Of a stretch of 23,108 nt of DNA, positions 14,696 to 22,186 are shown piece by piece. Numbering within the stretch: the stretch's first letter is position 1; each line of letters starts with the position of its first letter. The position numbers were made by a program, and so were the translations under genes. The stretch lies in the NCBI GenBank assembly GCA_031268525.1, contig JAIRXA010000049.1, forward strand, positions 1 to 23,108, given 5' to 3'. Origin of the DNA: Coriobacteriales bacterium. GTDB taxonomy: Bacteria; Actinomycetota; Coriobacteriia; Coriobacteriales; UBA8131. A model generated the notes under the pieces. That model had not been told where the DNA came from and ran no database searches. It worked only from the letters and a program-made list of their open reading frames with translations.

Positions 14696-16519
14696 ATGGC
14701 TGACGAGAAAAGGAACTATCTACAAGATCAAGACAGCGGGGCAGAGAACCTGAAAATTCTTGAGGGTGTACCTGTTGAGGAACAATCAGGCAAAGGCGTT
14801 TCACGCCGTGCCTTCCTCGGCGGCATGGGGGCTTTTGCGGCTCTCGCCGCGACAGGATTGGCAGCCTGCTCACCTTCGCCCGACGGCACTGACGCTGGTG
14901 ACGGTGCTGGCGCCGGGGGTGGCGCTACCGGCGATGTGGCAACGTTGAGCGGGCAGCCCGCCTTTCTCACCCCGCCGTCCGTACCAACCGACATCGCTGA
15001 GACCCTTGAATGCGATGTGCTCGTCATCGGTCTCGGTTTGGCAGGCGTAGCCGCTGCACGCGAGGCGGCAGAGGCGGGCAAGTCTGTTATTGGTATCGAC
15101 AAGCAGGAGCAACTGGCATGGGTGAGTATGGCGGGCGACTTTGGTGTTATCGGCTCCCAGATACAAAAGAACCTCGGTATCGAGTGGGCCGCCAAGACCG
15201 ATATTGTCAATCAGCTCCAAAAGGATATGACCTATCGTCCCACACCCTCGCTGCACAACTATTGGTACGAACATTCCGGAGCCGATTTTGACTGGTTTGT
15301 TGAGGGGGCTGATTTTGAGATTCTTCCCTCTACTGCCGCCAATAAGGCGACCGACAAACCAAACTACATCCGCCCCAAGTGCTTCCCACCCCTAGAAGGC
15401 TATGATTGGCGTACAGAGTATTTCCCCTACTTCCACGGCACCATCACCACCAACCCCAATATGGATTGGGCCTGTCAGAACACGCTTGATAAGGCCGAGG
15501 CCGCAGGCGCGCGCTTGATCTATGGCACCTGGGGTGAGCAGCTCATCACTGACGGAAGCGGTGCGGTTGTGGGCGCCTATGTACACGACAAGGATGATGT
15601 CTATCGCCAGATCAATGCCAAGGCCGTCGTGCTCAGTACGGGCGACTATGGTAACAATGCAGAGATGCGTGATTACTACGTGCCCTGGGCCAATGAATTC
15701 ATGTGTTTCTACACGCAGGTCGATCCCAATGGTGTGCCCTGCGATACGGGTGACGGCCAGTTGATGGGCATTTGGGCGGGAGGCGAGATGGAGCTTGGGC
15801 CCCATGCGCCGATGACCCATCATATGGGAGGTCCACTCGGAGTTAATGCCTTCCTGCAACTCAACCTTGAAGGCAAGCGCTTTATGAACGAGGATATCCC
15901 GGGGCAAAACATCGCCGACCAGCTTTCACGGCAGCCAGGTAAGGAGAGCTGGCAGCTCTTTGATGCGAAATGGCCCGAGCAACTGCTCACTCAGCCTACC
16001 GGGCATGGGTATGTGAACTACTTTGTGCCCGACGATGAGATTGGAAACTACGAGACGGTGCTCGCGGGCTTTGGCTTGGGATATACCACGCGTGCAATGG
16101 TGGAAGAGGCTGAAGGTCTGCTCAAGGCGGACACCATCGAGGATTTGGCTGCCCAGATGGGGCTCGATCCTGCCGTGGTCGCCGCTGAGGTGCAGCGCTA
16201 CAACGATCTGTGTGTTCAGGGCTACGATGAGGATTTTGGTAAGGACAAGCGTCGTCTCTATCCCTTGGCCGAGGCGCCCTTCTATGCCTACCGCTTTGGT
16301 AGCGCCGGTATGCTTGTGGTTATGGGCGGCCTGAAGATCGACCTCGATTTGCATGTACTCGATCCCAACAACAAGCCAATCAGCGGGCTTTACGCAGCGG
16401 GCAACAACATGGGTGGACGCTTCCTCGTCGAATATCCTGTGACGGTTGCCGGTATTTCACTCGGCACGGCTCTGTGCTTTGGACGCTTGGCGGGAAAGAA
16501 TGCGGCAGCAAGTCTGTAA
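14696..16519 (+). CDS. Tat-exported FAD-dependent reductase (fumarate reductase/KSTD-like flavoprotein)
   Basis: The 607-residue protein has a twin-arginine signal (SRRAFLGG, R37-R38) followed by a lipobox-like LAAC with C58, so it is probably exported folded and lipid-anchored. The FAD-binding Rossmann motif VIGLGLAGVAA starts at 110. It belongs to the fumarate reductase/3-ketosteroid dehydrogenase flavoprotein superfamily; GKRFMNED (393-400) matches that family. The histidine and arginine that bind fumarate in flavocytochrome c3-type enzymes appear replaced (VVMGG for HxMGG, EYPVTVAG where NRLGG is expected), so another acceptor is likely. There is no FMN-binding or haem domain, so an electron-donor protein must come from elsewhere. 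The ATG at 14696 has GAGAGGAAGAG upstream; the frame stays open further upstream, but without signal-like or conserved sequence. Confidence 0.88.
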   Translation: MADEKRNYLQDQDSGAENLKILEGVPVEEQSGKGVSRRAFLGGMGAFAALAATGLAACSPSPDGTDAGDGAGAGGGATGDVATLSGQPAFLTPPSVPTDIAETLECDVLVIGLGLAGVAAAREAAEAGKSVIGIDKQEQLAWVSMAGDFGVIGSQIQKNLGIEWAAKTDIVNQLQKDMTYRPTPSLHNYWYEHSGADFDWFVEGADFEILPSTAANKATDKPNYIRPKCFPPLEGYDWRTEYFPYFHGTITTNPNMDWACQNTLDKAEAAGARLIYGTWGEQLITDGSGAVVGAYVHDKDDVYRQINAKAVVLSTGDYGNNAEMRDYYVPWANEFMCFYTQVDPNGVPCDTGDGQLMGIWAGGEMELGPHAPMTHHMGGPLGVNAFLQLNLEGKRFMNEDIPGQNIADQLSRQPGKESWQLFDAKWPEQLLTQPTGHGYVNYFVPDDEIGNYETVLAGFGLGYTTRAMVEEAEGLLKADTIEDLAAQMGLDPAVVAAEVQRYNDLCVQGYDEDFGKDKRRLYPLAEAPFYAYRFGSAGMLVVMGGLKIDLDLHVLDPNNKPISGLYAAGNNMGGRFLVEYPVTVAGISLGTALCFGRLAGKNAAASL

Positions 16520-16606
16520 GAGATGTGCAGGTAATACGTGGCGACACGTACCGACGCATGCTGACACGGGCGGCATTTGTATTCGTGGTAGGTTGGCAAT
16601 AGCTTT

Positions 16607-16643
16607 TGATGAAAGACAGGCACCAGGTACCTGTCTTTCATCA
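16607..16643 (+). terminator. 14-bp hairpin after the reductase gene
   Basis: TGATGAAAGACAGG (16607-16620) and its exact reverse complement (16630-16643) flank a 9-base loop, 88 bases after the reductase stop. The descending arm ends in CTTTCATCAT without a clean T-run. It separates the reductase from the adhesin operon promoter. The remaining bases of this 278-base gap (16520-16797) hold that promoter, an A-run at 16654-16661 and nothing else I recognise. Confidence 0.6.
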
Positions 16644-16674
16644 TAGTTCAGTTAAAAAAAATAGTAAATACCTA

Positions 16675-16705
16675 TTGACAATGACTGAGGACGCTATGCT
16701 AGCAT
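16675..16705 (+). promoter_or_regulatory. TTGACA-N15-ATGCTAGCAT element, copy 2: promoter of the adhesin operon
   Basis: TTGACA (16675-16680) is followed after 15 bases by ATGCTAGCAT (16696-16705), here part of a 14-bp perfect palindrome CTATGCTAGCATAG (16694-16707). Read as a promoter, TTGACA and TAGCAT are 19 bases apart. It lies about 90 bases before the first gene of the operon, in an AT-rich patch. Spacing and palindrome match copy 1 at 12761-12791, which suggests a common regulator. Confidence 0.6.
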
Positions 16706-16797
16706 AGAGCCCCACAAGTTCCGTGAAGTGGAATCAATGTATCAGGCCAGGACTCGAAGGGGGGTTGGTGCCGAAGAACGAGAGGAAGGGAGTGACC

Positions 16798-18087
16798 ATG
16801 CCCAGACGGTGGCTAACCATCATAATGCTCGTATTAGCATTAGTGAGCATTTCATCAGGTTCGTACAGTGCTTACGCAATCCCCCTGTCATCCACAAGCC
16901 CTACTTCATCTGATCAATTGACCCGTGAGTTCACCTATGATGCGCGCGATGGTGCGCCGCAGATTGCGGAACGCATCGAAGAGGGTGATAGGGTCTATCA
17001 ATTGATTTCGGTCAGTACGCCCCGGGCAGCCAGTGATTATATCCACGAGAAAGCATATACCTGGTTGTGTATGATGCCCATTTCCGCGGAGGTGTACGCC
17101 GCGGGCGATGCTGCGGTTTATGCACAATTTGCGCCAACGGCCCCGATTGCCGAGGATGGCTTTGCTGGGGATATTCCCCTGGTTGAGGTGAGCACAGAGC
17201 CGATCTATCGCACGCTTGAACAGCAGATCGAGCGAAGTGTTGAGTATAGCGGTCTGACGAATGAGGACGCCCGCCAGCTGCCTGAACGCGCTGAGTTTGA
17301 GACGGCAAACGATACCGCGCCTGGTGCGACCACGTTTCAGGCTCTGGAGCGCTTAGGGGTCTCTTGGCAGACGACCGCCTTCGACGAAGACGGCAGGCCC
17401 TGTGAATTTACCGCGACGGTCGTCTATCGGGGCATCGAGCGTGAACGTGTGATTGATTATTATGAGGTAACAGCTCTGTATCGGGGCACGGTTGCCGCAG
17501 ATGCGCAGATGGTAACGGTCGTTGCCACCTATGGCTTGGCGGTGTCGCCCCTGCCCATTGTGCCCGTGTCGGGAGGCACGATCGAGGAGGGGCCCGTGCC
17601 TCTCGCTGCCCCGCACGCTTTCCCTCTGGCGGCGACGATTGCGGCGGTGGTCATCAGCCTGCTCGCCCTGCTGCTTTTGCTCCTGCTGTACTTCTTCCTG
17701 TATCTTAATGCGCGTCTCGTGCGAACGGATGAACGCGGTCGTCGCTCAGTTCTCGTGCGCCGCCATCTGCGCGTGCTTGAGGGGCAGGCGGTGTTTACGA
17801 TCCCTTCGACCATCGCCATACACTGCGAAGGCAGCTCGACCAGGATCGTGCTCAATCGCTCGCTTGCATCGCGTGAGGGCATGTTGGTGGTGAACTGGGG
17901 CGACCGACAGCTTCTGCGCAGTGCGCTGCGGGAATCCTATGACTTTGACGCGGAGTTGCTTGTCGTTTTGAGCGAGGGAATAGCTGGACAATCTGCGCTG
18001 GATGATGAATTTGAGGGATCATCAGATGGGCTCAACGCAGGAGAAGATGTCGTTGTCGTGACGAACAGGGAGGCCAGTTATGCCTGA
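16798..18087 (+). CDS. Secreted/membrane protein with one transmembrane helix and a cytoplasmic C-terminal domain
   Basis: I do not recognise a family. The 429-residue protein has a signal peptide (residues 1-27, ending AYA) and an extracellular region of about 250 residues with few cysteines. One strong membrane helix lies at about 277-303, followed by a basic stop-transfer stretch (RLVRTDERGRR) and a strand-rich cytoplasmic domain of about 120 residues. The start is the ATG at 16798, five bases after AGGAAGGGAG; the frame is open upstream but carries no signal peptide. It is the first gene of the adhesin operon and its last 8 bases overlap the next gene. An extracellular and a cytoplasmic domain joined by one helix would suit a role in passing a signal across the membrane, or in helping surface assembly. 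That is inference. Confidence 0.7.
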   Translation: MPRRWLTIIMLVLALVSISSGSYSAYAIPLSSTSPTSSDQLTREFTYDARDGAPQIAERIEEGDRVYQLISVSTPRAASDYIHEKAYTWLCMMPISAEVYAAGDAAVYAQFAPTAPIAEDGFAGDIPLVEVSTEPIYRTLEQQIERSVEYSGLTNEDARQLPERAEFETANDTAPGATTFQALERLGVSWQTTAFDEDGRPCEFTATVVYRGIERERVIDYYEVTALYRGTVAADAQMVTVVATYGLAVSPLPIVPVSGGTIEEGPVPLAAPHAFPLAATIAAVVISLLALLLLLLLYFFLYLNARLVRTDERGRRSVLVRRHLRVLEGQAVFTIPSTIAIHCEGSSTRIVLNRSLASREGMLVVNWGDRQLLRSALRESYDFDAELLVVLSEGIAGQSALDDEFEGSSDGLNAGEDVVVVTNREASYA

Positions 18088-19099
18088 GATGGATGCGGCC
18101 GAGAGAGATCTGCCCAAAGCGAAGGCCGAAACGAAGGCGATCGCACGGAAGCGGCGTATCGAATGGTGGGCTGTGCCGGTTGGGCTTGTGTGTCTGGCTG
18201 CGCTGATCGTTGCCTGCCTGGCGTTGCCTCAACCGTGGCAGCAGTCTACCCCGGTCGTACCTCCCACAGACGAGCTTGTCGGCGAGATATCCCCGGTGGC
18301 ACCTGAAGACAAGGTAGCAACCACCGACTGTCTGCTGATCAGTGTCGAGTGTGAGGGATGGAAGACAGGAGACATCAGGCCACTGGTCTCAATCGAGCAG
18401 ACGGCTCCCGTAGAAAAGATCGGTACGGTAGCCCTTGATCCTGGCGAGGCAGTGGATGTGGCTGATCTTGAGGCGGGTACCTATCGTATCTCACTGATCG
18501 CACCCGTTCTGTCTGACGGTACGATGTTTGCTCCGGTGTCTGGCTATACCTTAACCATCGGTAAGGCCACGGGAGGCGAGCATCACCATGTCTTTACTCT
18601 CACCGCCTTAACCGATGGCCAGATGAAACTCTCAGCTCTCGATGAGGTAGCCGCAGCTTTGGGTATCGAAGCAGACCACGCAGCCTATAAGGCAGCCAAG
18701 GTCCGTATCGATGCAGCAGTTGCTGCCGGTGCGTCGGCCGATAACGAAGACGGCAGCTCAGGCGGCAGTGGGGGCGGTGGTAGTGCTGGCGCCACCGGTG
18801 GTGGCTCGTCAGGTAGTGCTGGCGCCACCGGTGGTGGTGGCTCTGGTAGCTCCGGTGGCGGAGGATCCACGGGCAGCGATAACGGCAACGGCTCCGATGG
18901 GGGAGTGACACCTCCGCCTCCCGTGGAGGTTGTCGTCTGGGATTACTACTGCTCGTGTGGGGCGCGCTTTGGCTCACAGGCCGAGGTTGAGGCGCATATT
19001 GACTACTACCAGCAGCTATTTTTAGATTGGCAAATCACTGTCGAAGAGGCACGACAACATTCAGGCTGGCGCTCGTCCTGGCATTATGAGTACCAGTAA
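18080..19099 (+). CDS. Membrane-anchored surface protein with Gly/Ser linker and Cys/His finger-like C-terminus
   Basis: The 339-residue protein has a short basic cytoplasmic N-terminus, one membrane helix at about 30-49, and no cleavable signal. The extracellular part has a beta-rich, prealbumin-like region (about 85-175) including LEAGTYRISL. A helix-prone stretch (185-215) follows, then a Gly/Ser-rich linker (224-275), a PPPP segment, and a compact end. That end reads YYCSCGARFGSQAEVEAHIDYY (C291, C293, H306), with further His at 327 and 335, resembling a zinc-finger-like metal site outside the cell. It overlaps the previous gene by 8 bases with GGGAGG as ribosome binding site, and the adhesin gene follows 15 bases later. 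Function unknown; possibly an adhesin partner or cell-surface receptor. Confidence 0.7.
   Translation: MPEMDAAERDLPKAKAETKAIARKRRIEWWAVPVGLVCLAALIVACLALPQPWQQSTPVVPPTDELVGEISPVAPEDKVATTDCLLISVECEGWKTGDIRPLVSIEQTAPVEKIGTVALDPGEAVDVADLEAGTYRISLIAPVLSDGTMFAPVSGYTLTIGKATGGEHHHVFTLTALTDGQMKLSALDEVAAALGIEADHAAYKAAKVRIDAAVAAGASADNEDGSSGGSGGGGSAGATGGGSSGSAGATGGGGSGSSGGGGSTGSDNGNGSDGGVTPPPPVEVVVWDYYCSCGARFGSQAEVEAHIDYYQQLFLDWQITVEEARQHSGWRSSWHYEYQ
18779..18838 (+). repeat. In-frame 33-bp period repeat coding for the Gly/Ser linker
   Basis: Two copies of GGTAGTGCTGGCGCCACCGG and flanking GGT codons (18779-18805 and 18812-18838) are almost identical. They encode GSAGATGGG units in the linker of the membrane-anchored surface protein. 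The period is a multiple of three. Confidence 0.8.
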
Positions 19100-19114
19100 G
19101 AAAGGGGTGAACCG

Positions 19115-22100
19115 ATGAAAAGCAGCAAACACCTACTCTCTCTTGCGCTGGTGGTACTGTTGGTAACAGGCCTTCTGCCCATCAGTATCTTGGCCCAAGA
19201 GGCCATGGCGTCTGAGGCAGAATCCGCCGCGCGAGAGGCAATCCCTGAAGAGATGGAGCAGTCAGAGGATCTGTCGTCCACCGAGACGGCCGTGAGCATC
19301 GAGGAGGAATCAGACGAATCCTCGGTAACCGGAGAGGCAGACGGTGAGCCCGGCGAACAAAAGTCTTTGGAGGGGAGTGAAGCGAGCTCAGAGGATACGA
19401 CAGCGGAGTTGCATGACGGCTCTGAGACTCAGGGTGGGATGATAGCGCTTGCCCCTGCGGGCCAGGTAGGAAACCCCGGTATCCAGATTCAGGGAAACTT
19501 CAGTCATTATTACGAGGAGGCTCGCTACAACATCATCGCCTACAAGAACAACGGCGAGGTAGCCTATGTGGCGGGGCGCTATTACACGGGAAACACCGTT
19601 GCCTATTGTCTCAACATCGGGGAGGGTGCCCCGAACGGCAATTCTTATATTTCTCCGGTGGAGCCCGGCCTTGCCTTCTATGCGGTCCTGCTGTTGGGCT
19701 ATCCAACCTTTACCAACATCGGCGGTTATCAACTGACGGAGGACCAGGCACGTGAGGCAACGCAGTTTGCGATCTGGTGCATGGACTGGAAGCTCGGCAA
19801 CGATCATTATCTGGTGCCCGGTGGAGCGAGAACGACCTCAACGCCCGGTGCCGCCAACACCCTCGCCGCAGGGCTTTGGCTCTACAACCAGTGCAGCGGG
19901 CTGCCAAACACCTCGATGACTCTGGTCGATCCGAATGATTATTTTGATATGGGTACTCTTCACGCCCCAACGGAGGAGGCTCCGGTGTTTTGGGATGCGG
20001 CGGCAGATACCCTGCGTTCAGGGCCTTATTACGTCAGCAGTGTTCTTGCTGGTGCAAATACGAAATACATACCGGCTCCCGTCCTGAACAGTACAGGTCT
20101 GCCAAGCTATGCGTACTATGGTGACGCTTCGGGAAACCGCATGACATCTCCAGGGTTCAACACTGATTTCTATCTCTATCTTGCTCGTGCATCGATGCCT
20201 GTAAAAGGGTCTATATCTTTGGAAGCGAGAGTAAAATTTAACACCCCAGCTGCTTTGATCTGGAGACCAGCACAAGCAAGCTACCAAAACATGCTAACGC
20301 CGACGGACCCACGGACGGGCGACACCGAATCCCTCATCCCCTTCTCCTGGGATACCGCGGTGGTCACGAAAACAGACAGCGAAACCAGGGAGCCGCTGGC
20401 AGGCGCCGTTCTTGAGCTCTACACCTATCCGGTCATCGTTGAGGACGGTAGCGTCACGACCGACACGGCAGCCATTGAGCTTGACGACCCTGGCTGGGTT
20501 CGGGTGGGACAGCCCGTGACCAGCGACGCTGAGGGTGGTCTGGACTTTGGTGTGCTACCCTATGGCTTTTACAAGCTCGTCGAGATCACAGCGCCTCCCG
20601 GTTATCAAACGCCCGCTCAGACGGGTCAGCAGCCCCTCAGCTTCATCCTCGATGCGAACTACGAGGGCGCCGGGATCGTGGTCGGCAACTACCTGCTGAG
20701 CAACATCGAGACTCTCAAGCTCGACGCAGATACCGCCTCTCCCATCCCTGACACGGAGTTTACGCTCTACTCCTATCCGGTCACGCTCGAGGAAGGCCTT
20801 ATCACCACACCGCTGTCGTCTATAGCCGCCAACGACCCGGCATGGTCGCAGGTTGCGATCCGTACCACCGACGCGGCAGGTCGTCTGGACTTTGCGGGTC
20901 TGCCTTTTGGCTACTATCAGATCGTCGAGACAAGGCCCAACAGCGCCTATGCGAGCTATGAGGAAAGCGGCGGTCGTGCGTGTTTTGTTCGGCTCGATAC
21001 ACAAACAACCAATGAGGTTCAGGTCTTTGAGGACGAGGCCATTCAGCTGTCCTGCGAGATTTACAAAGACACGGTCAATCTCACCTCGGCGGCCTTTCGC
21101 ACCGACGAGTCCGACCTCCTTGCCATAGACAACACGAACCATGAAACCTACCACTACGATCTGGACTTTCGTTCCACTGCAAACGTCCGTGCTGACGAGT
21201 TCACGGTCATCGATCCTCTGGAGAATGCAAACCTTGGGCAGGTCAGAATAGAGGAGCTGTTCACACCCGTTGCCTGGGGCGATACGGACGGATGCTTCAA
21301 TCTCTGGTTCCGCACGAACCTCACCGACCCCACGCGGGTCTACTCGACGGCCAGTGCGATGACAACCAACCCCTTCAATCCCAACAATCCCACAAACCAA
21401 CAGCTCTGGCCTTCGACGGGCTGGCAGTTGTGGTGTGAAGGTCTGGCGACCACCCAGACGACCCATCTCTTCGTTGCTGACCTCGGGCTTGCCGAGGGTG
21501 AGTATCTGACAGGCTTGCGTTTTGAATATGGCAGCGTGGAGGTCGGCTTCACGACGCGCAACACTGTGCGCACAGGGCTTCAGGTCGAACGTGAGGACAA
21601 ACCTGCCTACAGCGACTGGACCCCTCGGACGACCGACGCCTTCTATTCTTCGCAGGCAGCTGCCGCGATTGGCTTGAAGCCGGCAACGTATCTGGTAAGT
21701 TGCCCAGATGCACTTCTGCCGCCAATCCTGATTACCAGTTCCGCTGAAGTATATATCGCGCGTAATCTCGTGCTCAGCGACGAGGACCATGATGCGGTGC
21801 TCACGGGAGTTATCCGCCCCTTCATGTTTCAGACACATTCTGAGCCACCGACCGACCTCTCACAGCTGTCGGGCTCCGGTACACCTCATAACGGTCCTCT
21901 GCCTGTCACCGGCGATGACGTCTTGCGCGGACTGTTTGTCGCCGCACTCTGTGGACTGTTTGCTGCTCTCGTCCTGTTCTGGCGGGGCTTGAGGGCACGC
22001 CAAGCGGGAGAGGCGCGTCAAACGGAAGGGACGTGCCAGCTGGCAGGCAGCCGTCAAACGGAAGGGACGTGCCAGCCGGAAGGCAATCACCAAACGGGAG

Positions 22101-22186
22101 GAGAGCGCCAAGCGAGGGGCAATCACCAATCGAGGAGCAATCACCAAACGGGAGACAATCACCAACTGGGAGGGGAGCGACGATGA
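19115..22186 (+). CDS. Thioester-domain adhesin with SpaA-like repeats and LPVTG sortase anchor
   Basis: The 1023-residue surface protein has a signal peptide (about 1-27) and an acidic, probably unstructured region (30-110). A thioester domain (TED) follows, in which C165 (AYCLN) and Q217 (TQFAIW) are positioned to form the internal Cys-Gln thioester used for covalent attachment to host targets. Two SpaA/CNA-B-like domains follow, at about 412-530 and 531-640. Each has a lysine near its first strand (K419, K535) and a glutamate near its last (E490, E605), as in isopeptide-stabilised pilin domains. A large beta-rich region runs from about 645 to 910. The anchor is LPVTG (929-933), a membrane helix (about 936-957) and RGLRAR. 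Unusually, 60 further polar repetitive residues follow the anchor. No sortase gene is in the window. AAAGGGGTG precedes the ATG. Confidence 0.9.
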   Translation: MKSSKHLLSLALVVLLVTGLLPISILAQEAMASEAESAAREAIPEEMEQSEDLSSTETAVSIEEESDESSVTGEADGEPGEQKSLEGSEASSEDTTAELHDGSETQGGMIALAPAGQVGNPGIQIQGNFSHYYEEARYNIIAYKNNGEVAYVAGRYYTGNTVAYCLNIGEGAPNGNSYISPVEPGLAFYAVLLLGYPTFTNIGGYQLTEDQAREATQFAIWCMDWKLGNDHYLVPGGARTTSTPGAANTLAAGLWLYNQCSGLPNTSMTLVDPNDYFDMGTLHAPTEEAPVFWDAAADTLRSGPYYVSSVLAGANTKYIPAPVLNSTGLPSYAYYGDASGNRMTSPGFNTDFYLYLARASMPVKGSISLEARVKFNTPAALIWRPAQASYQNMLTPTDPRTGDTESLIPFSWDTAVVTKTDSETREPLAGAVLELYTYPVIVEDGSVTTDTAAIELDDPGWVRVGQPVTSDAEGGLDFGVLPYGFYKLVEITAPPGYQTPAQTGQQPLSFILDANYEGAGIVVGNYLLSNIETLKLDADTASPIPDTEFTLYSYPVTLEEGLITTPLSSIAANDPAWSQVAIRTTDAAGRLDFAGLPFGYYQIVETRPNSAYASYEESGGRACFVRLDTQTTNEVQVFEDEAIQLSCEIYKDTVNLTSAAFRTDESDLLAIDNTNHETYHYDLDFRSTANVRADEFTVIDPLENANLGQVRIEELFTPVAWGDTDGCFNLWFRTNLTDPTRVYSTASAMTTNPFNPNNPTNQQLWPSTGWQLWCEGLATTQTTHLFVADLGLAEGEYLTGLRFEYGSVEVGFTTRNTVRTGLQVEREDKPAYSDWTPRTTDAFYSSQAAAAIGLKPATYLVSCPDALLPPILITSSAEVYIARNLVLSDEDHDAVLTGVIRPFMFQTHSEPPTDLSQLSGSGTPHNGPLPVTGDDVLRGLFVAALCGLFAALVLFWRGLRARQAGEARQTEGTCQLAGSRQTEGTCQPEGNHQTGGERQARGNHQSRSNHQTGDNHQLGGERR
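22016..22165 (+). repeat. Tandem repeats coding for the adhesin's C-terminal tail
   Basis: A 25-base unit beginning CGTCAAACGGAAGGGACG occurs at 22016-22040 and 22052-22076 (period 36). It is followed by four copies of CAATCACCAA-type sequence between 22083 and 22165. They encode RQTEGTCQ twice and then NHQ four times, in frame, downstream of the LPVTG membrane anchor. Confidence 0.85.

Noticed and set aside
20555..21838. 427-codon open frame on the minus strand inside the adhesin gene
   Set aside because: It is antisense to the SpaA-like and later domains of a well-supported gene; the composition is that of a shadow frame.
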